DNA of 64,000 nucleotides, taken from Plasmodiophora brassicae. Its lineage: Eukaryota; Endomyxa; Phytomyxea; Plasmodiophorida; Plasmodiophoridae. Below, piece by piece: positions 32,801 to 42,697 of this stretch. The stretch is taken from the NCBI GenBank assembly GCA_039704465.1, contig JASFAU010000006.1, positions 310,001 through 374,000 on the forward strand. The letters are read 5' to 3'. A program made the position numbers and the translations under genes. Under the pieces are notes generated by a model. The model had not been told where the DNA came from, made no database searches, and was given only the letters and a program-made list of their open reading frames with translations. Position 1 is the stretch's first letter; each line of letters starts with the position of its first letter.

Positions 32801-33640
32801 ACGTGAGCGACATCCGGATCATGAGTCAGCGGAGCTTCCCACTCGTCCACGTCACGTTGCTTATGGCGGCCCCCAAGCGCTTTCAAGATGGCGATATAGC
32901 GCTCGTGGCTGGGACAGCCCGCTCGCTTGACGAACTTGGCGCTGGAGAAGTACCTCGATGGTGAGCATTGATAGAATGCCAGATCCAGTTCCATGGCAAC
33001 GAACGCCAGAAGTTCGGGACCGGTGACCTTCAGGCCATCGATGAAACGATTAATGAACGCCAGCATCGGAGAGAGAACTTGGGAAGAGAGCCATATCTGA
33101 ATGTGCTGGAAGGCGGGCACGTTTTTGGGCGAACGAATCCTACCAGGGAGTCGCTGAAGAATCCTTTGCATGACCTTCTCCTGCTCTTTGCGGGCATGTA
33201 GTAACAGGAAGCTATCCACGTCGTCAATGCCCAGTGTGCATGCCAGTTCGGATGTGTTGACGGGAGCCCATCCGTTTGGACAAGCATCGAAATCGACGCT
33301 TATAGACCCGTCGACAGCAGCAAGGAAGTTGTCCAGATCAAATTCGCTGTCAGCGTCGCTGCCAGCATCCGACATTTGCAAACACCTCGCGCGAGCAATG
33401 GCCACAACTGCACCCTGACCTCCCTGACTGACAGCAGTGGATGGGCGCTATTTCAGGCCCTTACAGCAACCTCCACAACTTCTGGAATGTTCTCAGGAAC
33501 TCCATGTCGCTGTCATAGTTGCCTCAGATGGGGACTACATTTTATCCCACTTCGGTTTTGGCAATGGGATAAAACTCACGGCGCCCGCGGCACCTATTTT
33601 TAGTGATTATCCCATTTTAAGGGATAAAAAAAAGCCAGGG
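29810..33640 (-). mobile_element. PiggyBac-like DNA transposon, copy 1 (complete)
   Basis: A 3,831-bp element starts CCCTGGCTTTTTT and ends with its complement, flanked on both sides by GTAA (29806-29809 and 33641-33644). Subterminal TGGGATAAAA motifs occur in both orientations near each end: left about 29829, 30020 and 30045; right about 33541, 33565 and 33608-33625. The internal gene is on the minus strand. It is almost identical to 53400-57229. The few differences I found were one- to four-base indels. Confidence 0.93.
30450..33375 (-). CDS. PiggyBac-like transposase with SAP and PD-(D/E)XK-like insertion
   Basis: Starts at ATG 33375 (MSDAGSDADSEFDLDNFLAA). A 52-nt intron near 32604-32655 joins NPVKG to AGVVHHSMVSV. 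Core features are DVAHVLDIVRRLCASIGFVP; a first Asp in SIISADDDHLRL; TSGLYLGGHVAARNETVSDC; a second Asp in ARDRGYNGDE followed by GTTKRSRSLPFTFG; and the C-terminal LWNRIKGGVDVYSRYL, matching the third catalytic Asp of piggyBac (GGVD). Between them lie a CxxC pair, a SAP domain (DLRAMTNDTLKDHCRAKGLR) and a segment with LKIGSLNETNVEHGI, FSPDLVAVL and GMEFKTRTS, which fits a PD-(D/E)XK nuclease. A one- or two-base indel near 31050 shifts the frame in this copy; the other copy is intact there. It may be a sequencing error. Confidence 0.75.
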
Positions 33641-33644
33641 GTAA

Positions 33645-34150
33645 GTTTAGTTGAGCCGTGTTCGGGTCGTTACAAGCGCGAACCGTTAAGAAAGGCGAGT
33701 TGAAGGAACTCAAGCTGAAGGTGGCAAGCGACCTCGTCGCCTCTCACAAGCATGGGCTTAGCGGTCGCCCGCGAGCAGCAAGCAGGCGATCGTGGCAGAA
33801 GTGCGGCGCAGCACGAGTTCTCATCCGCCAGCTTACGCGGCCGGTCTCGTGGAGCAGCACCATGGGGTCCCGGTACCTCGTTCACGTGCAGCGACACCGT
33901 TAACGAGGGGCAGCCGACTCGTCCGTTCTTCGTGGTCGTCTATTGTTCTGATGTCGTTCCGCGTTGGGCGGTTCGCCTGCACGGTACCGGACTACGAGGC
34001 GACGCTCGGAGCTCACTTCGGCTACCTAGCCGCTTAGTGCTCCAGCCCATCCGAGTTTTGCGGAGGCAGTGCTGTCCATGGAAGTTGCGGGAAGCGGTCG
34101 CGCAGTCCGCGGAGCAGAAGAGCGTGGGCCGTGGCTAACCAGGTTTCGCC
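33645..34150 (+). other. Possible small gene interrupted by transposon, exons uncertain
   Basis: Coding-like sequence KKGELKELKLKVASDLVASH runs from about 33680, then VRRSTSSHPPAYAAGLVEQH to about 33900, then a short end FACTVPDYEATLGAHFGYLA with a stop at 34037. Putative introns of 36 and ~100 nt would link them. The first exon may lie left of the transposon (see 29420-29805). I do not recognise the product. Confidence 0.3.
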
Positions 34151-35085
34151 ATGACAGGAGTGCAGCTGGGAGCCAACTGGGCCGCTGTCAGGAAAACCAT
34201 CCAAAAGGCGGGACAGAAGCGCACAGCCAGGGTCGCGAACGCCACCGCGTCTGCTCGAGTCAGGCAATCCTCCGATCCTGTCGCAACACCACCCAGTGTC
34301 GTCGACGCTGCCAGTGCAGCGGGTGTTGTTAAAGCGTCGTCGGAACCTATTGACGCGACGCCAAGGTTCGCTTACGGCCGGTTGCGAATTCCGGTGGATT
34401 GGTTTCTGAAAACGCGTCAACAGGGACGTCCCGCTGACGTCGATCGTGGCGATAGATTGTGAGATGGTGGGCGTTGGGCCGTCTACAAAACGCGATGCGT
34501 TGGCACGCGTTTCAATTGTCAACTTCAACGGCGACGTTATCCTTGATACATACGTCAAACCGCAGGAGGCGATTACTGGTAACGTATCAACGTCGTGTCT
34601 CGTGTGGCGCCCAGCTTCTAACCCCGCTGCACAGATCATCGGACTAAATTCAGTGGCATTGAACGCGGCGCATTGCTGTCAGCGCCATCGTTCCAGTCGG
34701 TGCAGAAGGTGGTCTCCGATCTGATTAAGGACCGTACCATCGTCGGGCATTCGGTGCGTTCGGATCTGCGCGCGCTCATGCTGACGCATCCTCGTCACAT
34801 GATTCGCGATACGACCAACAAGTAAGCCAGCGTGGCACATGCGTTCCAGGAACCGGGATCGTAACGACGTGTGTACGCAGACTGATCTGCCCGAAGGGCC
34901 CGAAAGCGTTACGCAAGCTGTGTGCTGAACATCTGGGCGTGACAATCCAGGAAAACACCCACGATTCAGTGGAAGACGCGCGAGCTGCTCTGGCGTTGTA
35001 CAAGATGGTCGCCAACAAGTGGGAGAAACGCGTCATGATCTTGCACCGGAAGCGGAAAGAATTGCGATCGAAAACCGGGCGATAA
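34151..35085 (+). CDS. REXO4: REX4-type DEDDh RNA exonuclease
   Basis: Exons 34151-34380, 34424-34578, 34635-34821 and 34881-35085 (introns 43, 56 and 59 nt) join to 258 residues. After a basic, Ala/Ser-rich N-terminus (~75 aa) the exonuclease domain begins [14 protein letters not shown] (Exo I, D and E). It continues [45 protein letters not shown] (Exo II) and [15 protein letters not shown] (Exo III, H and D). All DEDDh residues are present. REX4 proteins act in 3'-end trimming during pre-rRNA processing, usually in the nucleolus. The family call is strong. The gene ends only 30 bp from the convergent peroxidase gene. Confidence 0.92.
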
Positions 35086-35115
35086 ACACGACCAAGTTTA
35101 CTGACTGGGATACGA

Positions 35116-35732
35116 CTACAGGTCACGCTCGTCGGCATTAAGCGCCTTTTCGATTTCAGCCTCGATCGACGCTGGCGTCGTCGTCGACGCCCAACGATTG
35201 ACAACCTGTCCCTTGCGGTCGACAAGGAATTTCTACAGGCATAGCGCGTCAGGACGGCTAGAATGTTGCCTGACATTCCAGCCTACCTCGAAGTTCCATT
35301 TGATCATTTTGATGCCCAGGATGCCGGCCTTCTGATTCTTGAGCCACGAGTAGACGGGGTGCTCATCGGCCCCGTTCACGTCGATCTTCGCCATGATGGG
35401 AAACGAGACGCCGTAATTCAGCGTGCAGAAACTCTTAATCTCGTCTTCGGTGCCAGGCTCCTGAGACCCAAACCTACGATGCACTTAACGGTGCCGCTTG
35501 TCGGCAACGGGATCGCGCTCCCGTACTGGTTACACGGGAATCCAATGACAACCAGGCCGCGGTCCTTGTACTTGCGGTACAGCGCCTCCAGCCCCTCGTA
35601 CTGCGGTGTAAACCCGCAGCGTGACGCAACATTGACAATCAGGACGACTTTGCCAATCAGCGACGCGAACGAGAAGACATTCCGGCTGGCGTCAAGCGCC
35701 GTCAGCCCATGGAACCCGTCGCCCATGCCCAT
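35116..35732 (-). CDS. Glutathione/thioredoxin-dependent peroxidase (GPx family, Cys form)
   Basis: Exons 35527-35732, 35287-35473 and 35116-35232 encode 169 residues (introns 53 and 54 nt). The first exon carries [15 protein letters not shown], with the peroxidatic residue as Cys (TGC) rather than selenocysteine. [19 protein letters not shown] is completed by splicing. Then come [37 protein letters not shown] and a short helical tail. Catalytic Cys, Gln, Trp (WNF) and Asn are all present. The enzyme reduces H2O2 or lipid hydroperoxides, probably with thioredoxin. No targeting peptide is obvious. It diverges from the RPC10 gene with a 186-bp gap. Confidence 0.95.
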
Positions 35733-35918
35733 AGCCGTCGACTGGAAGTCTGGAGCACGCAGTCCGTGGTGCGTGACTGAGTTCGCTGTAGCCCGTGGCT
35801 GCAGCTCCGACTGGCATCCAAGCCAGGCCAGGCGAGTGCAGCTCCGGCTGCTGCAAGTCACGCTACGACTGGGTACGTGACCGTTTAGGTATAGCTCCGT
35901 CTGTGCGGTGCGGTTCGG

Positions 35919-36296
35919 ATGCGATTCTGCCCGACATGCGCCAACATGCTGCTGGTCGAACACGCCGATACCGGCCTGCGACTGTTCTGCGAGACCTGCC
36001 CGTATGTGTACGCCATCCGAGTCCCCATCGTCACGACTGTGCATCTGGAGAGGAAGAAGATCGACGACGTGCTCGGCGACATGACCGATAATGTCCCGCA
36101 GACCGATGGTACAATGAGGACGTCCGCCGCCGACGCCACCACGATGACGTACTGATCGTCGTTTGTTTGTGCAGCCGTCTGTCCAGAGTGCCAGAACAAG
36201 CGCGCGTTCTACTTCCAGCTGCAGACGAGGAGTGCCGACGAACCGATGACGACGTTTTACAAGTGCACCGAGTGCGGCGCGAGATGGAAGGAATAA
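35919..36296 (+). CDS. POLR3K: RNA polymerase III subunit RPC10 (TFIIS-like small subunit)
   Basis: Exons 35919-36108 and 36175-36296 join across a 66-nt intron to 103 residues, the usual length of the family. The N-terminal zinc ribbon is [13 protein letters not shown] ... [10 protein letters not shown]. The C-terminal ribbon is [20 protein letters not shown] followed by [19 protein letters not shown]. The RSADEPMT hairpin is the acidic catalytic loop shared with TFIIS that stimulates RNA cleavage and termination by Pol III. Eight zinc-binding cysteines are present. Confidence is very high. Confidence 0.96.
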
Positions 36297-36548
36297 ACAG
36301 GATCCCCTTCCTACCCCGGTTGTCATCCCGATTGTTCGAGATCGTGCAGCGTGGCAGTGGGTCACATGGGCGACGAGGCGGTCGGCCGATTATACCGTCG
36401 TTGCGCTGCTTGCAACGCTCCCGTCGGCGAGCCCCACATTGGCCGTCGTACGATGATATCTTCCGCAAGGATACGCCTGCGGTCTGGCAGATATTATCGA
36501 GGTGATCGGTATCTCGACGCTGGTCGTGGGCGCCGCTGCACCCAACGG
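36297..36548. other. Intergenic; no gene seen
   Basis: An open frame reads through here into the next gene, but it has no ATG start of its own. The segment presumably holds the RPC10 3' UTR and the promoter of the LRR-RhoGAP gene. Confidence 0.4.
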
Positions 36549-39500
36549 ATGTCGGCGGATGAGGCCAAAGCGGCCGCTAAGCACATCGCCGACAACCTGC
36601 AGGCGACCCGGCAGGTCCAGATCTTCCTGGAGCCCGCCTCCATTTCCATGGGCCTAGGCGCGCCCGCCAAGGACTCGTTCCTATTCTGCACGAACCTTCG
36701 CGTGATGATCATGCGCCGCAAGAGCGGCCTGCTGAACCGCCCCGCCATCAAGCACTCGTACTCCATCCTGGACATGGATTCGCTGGAGTGCACGAGCGAC
36801 CCGACGTGCGTCCGCCTTGGGCTGCGATCCGCCAAGGAGGTCATCGTCTTGTCTATCAAGCTCGAATCCGCTGCGGTCGTTGAGAGGCTGACCTCCGCCC
36901 TGTACGAATGCGTTCGCGCGTTCCACAGCGTCCGAGGTCCCGCCTTGCGAACCGGCGTCGTGCCGCCACCGAAACCCGGCCCGCCTACCACCGCGAAAGC
37001 GCTGTCCGACCTCTACCTGGCCGTGTGCGATCGCGCTGTACGCCCGCCTGCTTCCTGCATTGGCGCCTGACGCTGACAGGAGGGTTTGGCGCCATAGGGG
37101 CTCGAACCAGTCGCATCGTTCCTGGAGATGCTGGCCAGCAACAAGGGCGACGAGCTGAACATCCGGGCGGCGACGGCCGGCAAGGATGGCGGGTCGGTCG
37201 GTCGGATCACGTATCAAGGTGAGGGCGGGTGCAATAGACGTCGACCAGGAACGCTGTGTGACGGCGCCACGCCCCAGATTTGCAGGCCATGTGCGACTCG
37301 CTCTGCTGCCAGGACATGTTCACTGGCGTTCTCCTGCCCGACAACGTCACGCTGGCCGACGAAGCGATCACCGCCATTGGATCTGTATGGGGCTGGCCCC
37401 GGCGACGACGATGACGATCTAAGTCGGTTGCGCGTGTGCCCAGGTCGTCTTCTCCGTCGCGAATCGCATCAACCGGATGACGTGCGCGGGCAACAACTGG
37501 AGCAGCAGGAACGCCCCTCGGATCATTGCCGACGCCATGAAGGGCGCCACGTCCAAACTCCTGACTAAGCTCGTCCTGCGTAACCAGGCGCTCGGCGACG
37601 AAGGTCGGCGCGGGGCAGTGAAGCCGATTGGTTCGGCGCCCTGACAACAGACCCGGTTTCAGGCCTCGAGGCGCTGCTGATCGCCGCCCAATCGTCCCAG
37701 ATGCCGCTGCAGACGTTGGTCGCGTCGAACTGTGGCCTATCTGGCAAAGGGGACCTGTTCAACCAGCCGCTTTTGAGTCCCGGTTGGCGCCCGTGCATCG
37801 CGAACAATGTGGGCTATCGTGCTGACCGGCGGTGGGTGCACACAGCGTTGGTCACGTTGGACTTGTCGAAGAACGACAACATCTCGAAGGCGGGCGCATC
37901 AGCGCTCACCGAGTACCTTCATAAGCCGTCGGCGCTGAAGCGCCTGTCCCTGGCCATGACGAACCTGGACCTGGAACCCATTGTCGGCGCCCTCATGGAG
38001 AACCCGGATCTGTCCCTGAAGCAGCTGGAGACGCTCAACGTCGCCGGTGCGCTGCCCTACCGTTTCGCTTGTCGCTCGCGAGGTTCTGAAGCGCCCGCAG
38101 GCCTGAAGATATCGAGCAAGGCGGCGTCGTCGTTGAAGGCCATCATCGGCCAGACGGCGTCGCTATCGCACGTGATCCTGGATCGCATCCGCTTCACCGA
38201 CTTCTTCCTGGCGAGCCTGTTCGACGGCATCGCCAACAACACGACCGGCGTCCGGTTCGTCCTCAGCCTGGCCTACTGCGACCTGTCCGGCATGCTCGTC
38301 AAGGTCCTGGTCGACAGCGTCAAGCGCCATGGGCCGCTGAAGAACGTCGGCGCCCTGGGCCTGCAGTACAACCACATCAGCACCTGCGATGAGTTCCAGG
38401 CGCTCTGCGAGATCCTCGAGCAGGTGACCCGGCGCACCGTCACGTCGTCGTGGCCGGGGCCGGCGCTGACCACGATTCGCGGCAGGTGACCTCGCTGCGA
38501 CATTTGTCGTTGGACGGCAACGTCCGGTTGCCGAAGCTGGTCAGCCACAGCAAGAAGAGCAAACAGGTCGGCGACGATATCGTCAAGATGTTCCAGTCGC
38601 TGCCCGGCCTGGAGTCGTTCTCGATCGTGGGCGACGCCCAGCACGCCATTGTCGGTGGGAGGACCCGCCGTTGCCCCGGTGCCTGACGATCGCACACGCA
38701 GGGTGACGCGGTCGCGACGATCCTCGAGGGCGCCGTCGCCCACCCAGCGCTGAAGTCGATCGACATCAGCGCCAACGCCGTCTCCGAGAAGGGGTTCGCC
38801 GCCGTCGCCAACCTGCTGGCCCGATCGAAACGCCTCGTGCGCCTCGACATGGACAACGCGATCCCCACGTCCAGGTCGGCTCGCCGTTTGCGCCTGCCCC
38901 TGGTCATTTGCTGAACCGGGTGGGGGCGCGCGCGACAGTCTACCCGCGATGGCGTCCGCTCTGCAATCCAACAACGAGCTGCCGCTTCGGGTGCTGGACA
39001 TCGAGAGGACCGTACGCGAGCTGGCCGGGTCGAGCCGCTCCACACGTCGTCTGTCGGCGGTGGTAAGGCGGCGCCTGTCGTCGTCGTGCGCGCCTCCTGG
39101 CTGGACGGGCCCTGACGACGACCGACCACACAGGCGAACCTGATCAAGTGCCTGCGGGACCGGATCGGCGCCCGCGTCGGCGGCGACGTCCAGGTGCCCG
39201 CGTCCGTGCAGAACCGGTTCGCCGCGATCCGCCGGCTCGACGGCGCGTTCGACGACATCGCCGAGGACGCCGACCTGTACGACGCGCTGAACGACGTCGT
39301 CAGGGCGTTGCCGGCGGAGCTGTTCACAGCATCGACGCCCATGTCTGCTGTGCGACGGCACCTTCAGGTGGCCCGATGGCATGGGATCGCGCGCGCCCGA
39401 TGCATCCAACCTGACGGGATTGGGCGGCGCGCTTAGGGGTCCCTGTCGTCCAAGAGCGGGACGGTGCCGCCGGCGATCGACGACGCCGGCGACGACGCCG

Positions 39501-40600
39501 AGGGCGCGTCCGGGTCGCAGTTCGGTGTCGCCCTCGAGGACATGGACCTGCTGAAATCGGAGGACATTGGTACGAGCGCGTCGCCCGTGTCGTGGGCGCC
39601 GACTGAACAGGGCCGGGGCCACCTTCGTGCAGTGCGATGGTACCCGAGCGGCGTCCCAGCCGTGCTCGTGCAGATGGACCACTACCTGGACAGGCACGAC
39701 GCGACCAACTCGGTCGGCATCTTCCGCCTGGCGCCCGACGAGGTGGACTCGAAGGCGGTAAAACGTCAGCTGAACGACGGGACGTTCGAATCGTGCGCCG
39801 ACATCAACTCGGTGGCGAACAACCTGAAGGTCTGGTACCGGGACATGCCCTACAAGCTGCTGCAGGGCGTCAGCGTCGACGACATGGCGCAGTGCACGAC
39901 GAGCGAGCAGACGGCGGCCCTCATCGAGCGCATCAAGGAGCCGTACCGGTCCCTGTTCCTGTGGACGCTCGACGTCTTCGTCAAGTACTCGAGCTCGAGC
40001 GACCAGTCGAAGATGAACGCGCACAACCTGGCCATCGTGTTCTCCCCGAACTTCTTCGTCGGCAACTCGGCCGACCCGATGGCCGACATGAAGGCGTTCC
40101 AGGTCGTCTGCAAGTTCACCGAGAGCGCCATTGCCCATCGCGCCACGTCCTTCGACGTCAAGTCGTTGCGGTCGGCACAGAAGGAGTGGCAGCTGAGGTA
40201 CGCGTCCGACGACCTCGGGTCGTCTGCCGACCCGCCGTCCGCCGCCCACGACGACGACGTCGACGAGCCGCCGGCGATCCTGTCCGGCAGCATGAAGATG
40301 AACACGTCGCCCAGGAGCCTCGACGCGCTCAACTCGATCGCCAAGGTCGTCGCGTCGAAGCACACCGTGATGCTGACGACGCCCAATTCGCCCATGGCGC
40401 CGGCGCACCACGTCAAGGCGGCGTCGTCCGGCGGCGGCGCCATCAGCGGGTTCGTCAGCGTCGACACGGTCGACGTGCCCAGGTCGCTGTCGGCGGCCCC
40501 GTCCATGTCCAAGACGCAGAAGTCGTCGCACGAGACCATGCTGAAGGAGATGCAGGCCCTGCATAGACGCAAACTAGAGGCACACGGCCAGAAGTCATAA
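36549..40600 (+). CDS. CARMIL-like PH-LRR protein fused to a RhoGAP domain
   Basis: ATG 36549 (MSADEAKAAAKHIADN) opens a multi-exon gene ending with TAA 40598-40600. Intron positions I can read include ~37219-37277, 37386-37441, 37572-37631 and several of 50-75 nt to ~39640. The first ~170 residues are beta-rich and resemble a PH-like domain. Next are at least ten leucine-rich repeats of ribonuclease-inhibitor spacing (LVTLDLSKNDNISKAGASAL, LKRLSLAMTNLD, GALGLQYNHIS, LKSIDISANAVSEKG). A helical linker follows, then a RhoGAP domain: VGIFRLAPDEVDSKAVKRQL (arginine finger), LPYKLL-like MPYKLLQ, and MNAHNLAIVFSPNFF. The tail is Ser/Pro-rich and ends in a helix. It should link actin or membrane signalling with Rho-family GTP hydrolysis. 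Key RhoGAP residues (Arg, Lys, Asn) are present. Confidence 0.85.
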
Positions 40601-41251
40601 CGTATTATCCCGATACACGCCCCGAACCCCGTTGATCCAGTGTTCGAAGCGGGCGCTAATTGTCAGAGCGAGCGCGAGCCGCCCTCCCCTCACCACCGCC
40701 GCGTCCATTGCATCTGGGCGGGACGGCGACGACGGGGCCCCTTGGCCAGCGAAACCTCTCGCCTACGTGAAGATCAATAGAACGTTGCCCAGACTGTACG
40801 AAAGCGACAACCTCGTCGTTTGCCCAAGGACCAGTCCGAACGTGTAAAGCGAAGGCATGAACCTATCCCGCCGAAGAATGTGCCAAATCCTATCATTCTC
40901 TGGCATTGACGTCAATCCTGTCGCGTGATCGACGCCACCTGCATCTCGGGTGTCCACCTGGGAGAAACGACATCTGGAACGAATCGGCAACCGACACGCG
41001 AACAGGCCGGACACGCCGGTCCCGGTGGCGCCTGCAGCGGTTGCGCCTCGGCGATCGACCCGGACAGCTCATTGGTCCGCCCGCTGAATTCGGCGAATGT
41101 CTTCTGGAACTCCAACGCCATCACTGGCCGCTGCTGCAGACGTCAGCGCGTCGCCACCAGTGACGCTCTAGCTGAACCTAGGCACTATGTACGTTCCCGC
41201 GTCTAATGATAGTTCATCTGGTGCTACCAGGCAGTAGACGTCAAAGTTCAT
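40601..41251. other. Intergenic; contains a remnant matching the 3' end of the nucleotidyltransferase gene
   Basis: No gene is supported. Bases 40655-40742 retain similarity to 61715-61792, which in the second locus is the 3' end of the TRF4-type gene (CATCTGGGCGGGAC block). The rest shows no motif. Confidence 0.5.
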
Positions 41252-42553
41252 TCAGAAAACGCCGTTATCGACTGATTGGAGGAAGTCATGCAACGACGGT
41301 GTCTCTGGGCAGGCGTCGGGATAGCCGTGCTGCCTGAGCAAATCAGCGGCGGCCAGGAATATGTTTTCCTGTTCATGGGGGGGAAACTGTCCAAGTCTAC
41401 TGGCTTGGGTGTCCAGCTGAGTGAAGACGTGGACGGTTGCGACGCGCAGCATTGCTTCCGTCCAGCATGGTTGTCGAGGCGACGAGCGCATTTCATCGGG
41501 GATCCTGGGCTTCATGATGAGAACGCGAATCTCCACAGATTTGCGCGTGTGAGATGGATCTTCAACTGGAACCGCACAGTGTGGGGTTCGTCTTGAGTCG
41601 AACACGAACGCCTGCCCGAATGCCATTTCGTTCTTCCAGTACCACTTATTGTGTTGCCAACCGTCCTCCGTTGGACACACGACTTGAGACACTATAAGCT
41701 GGGCGTTGCAGTCGCCCAGTAAGCACGGTTTGGCTTGTCCAGCAACCAGCGAGTCGGCAGACATCAACGCGAGCGGTTGTGAACGAACGACATCTACGAT
41801 GGGCGCCCAGACGTTGATCGTGTGCATCAGCTCCAGGATCTCATCGGCTCTCTCGACATTTCCACTCCCGTACTCGTTGTCGTGGTACTTGAAGATGGGC
41901 GATGTCGCCAGGCGGAACTGGAAGTCATTCATGAAATCGTCCCCCTCGTTCAGCAGCGAAAGAAGCGTCGCTTGTCGGCGGTAATCCATGTGCACCAGAT
42001 TGCCAGGCGACAGGCTTACCCTGTCCGCCTCCTGTATGGCGCCACTTGTACGAGGGCGGGCTCGGGTGGCAACTGCGATCCAGTCGCCCCTACCACTGTT
42101 CTCGAGTTCCTCTTGGATGGATTCCTGCACCGCCATCCCCAGTTCGATGAGTTGTCGATGATTGACGGTATCACTTGCCTTGATCACGTTCATCTTCTCC
42201 ATCACGCTACCTGGAAGACTGATGAAACTGAAACCTCGTCGGCAGTGCGATTCGAAACTGGTAAGGATGGCAGCGGTTTCCGGCTGACCCAGGTCTTCTA
42301 GAATGACGCGGAAGAGTTCTCCGAAGTTCTTTTCGTAGCACTTCACGCCAGCAATGGCACTTCTCTTCATGGAGCGAACACTGGCATACGGCACGCCAGC
42401 GTACACCCGGTACTGAGCATGACCGCCATCATGCGGAGGCGGTCTGACGCCGCGGTGCTGCGACGTTTCAGGTTGGTGTTGACGATTGGGCATGGCCTTG
42501 ATACCACAGGACGCCACCGAACACAGAAGGAGAAGAACACCGCCCCAGAACAT
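41252..42553 (-). CDS. Secreted AsaB/CmcJ-like oxygenase family protein
   Basis: ATG 42553 begins with a signal peptide (MFWGGVLLLLCSVASCGIKA) in a 433-residue intronless frame. The catalytic region resembles the hydroxylase/desaturase AsaB / CmcJ-NvfI family: LVHMDYRRQATLL, INVWAPIVDVVRSQPLALMS, HNKWYWKNEMAFGQAFVFDS, RTPHCAVPVEDP and TRKSVEIRVLIM. In that family an Asp/His set binds Fe(II) for oxidative tailoring of secondary metabolites. Here the protein would enter the secretory pathway, which is unusual. The N-terminal ~130 residues (including YAGVPYASVRSMKRSAIAGV) have no known counterpart for me. Lack of introns among intron-rich neighbours hints at later acquisition. The family is best known from fungi and bacteria. 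Confidence 0.62.
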   Translation of the reverse strand: MFWGGVLLLLCSVASCGIKAMPNRQHQPETSQHRGVRPPPHDGGHAQYRVYAGVPYASVRSMKRSAIAGVKCYEKNFGELFRVILEDLGQPETAAILTSFESHCRRGFSFISLPGSVMEKMNVIKASDTVNHRQLIELGMAVQESIQEELENSGRGDWIAVATRARPRTSGAIQEADRVSLSPGNLVHMDYRRQATLLSLLNEGDDFMNDFQFRLATSPIFKYHDNEYGSGNVERADEILELMHTINVWAPIVDVVRSQPLALMSADSLVAGQAKPCLLGDCNAQLIVSQVVCPTEDGWQHNKWYWKNEMAFGQAFVFDSRRTPHCAVPVEDPSHTRKSVEIRVLIMKPRIPDEMRSSPRQPCWTEAMLRVATVHVFTQLDTQASRLGQFPPHEQENIFLAAADLLRQHGYPDACPETPSLHDFLQSVDNGVF

Positions 42554-42652
42554 CGCGACGTGGTCCGCAGCAGTCAAACACGTGTCCGGTCTCGAGAGGC
42601 AAACCTGCAATCCGGTGGGATGTCGCAGCACGAATTAGATTTGAATGACGAT

Positions 42653-42697
42653 CCAGGTCTGTCCCGGACTGCGCCACGCAGTCCGGGACAGACCTGG
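42653..42697. repeat. 21-bp perfect inverted repeat upstream of the oxygenase gene
   Basis: CCAGGTCTGTCCCGGACTGCG, a CCA loop and the exact complement. It lies 100 bp upstream of the oxygenase start and 31 bp outside the hAT block. It could form a cruciform, be a regulatory dyad or be a miniature fold-back element. Confidence 0.92.

Noticed and set aside
38273..40564. A 763-codon open frame on the minus strand, Arg/Val/Gly/Leu-rich
   Set aside because: It is the antisense of the LRR-RhoGAP gene. High GC at third codon positions removes stops on the opposite strand; the plus-strand product has clear domains and this one has none.
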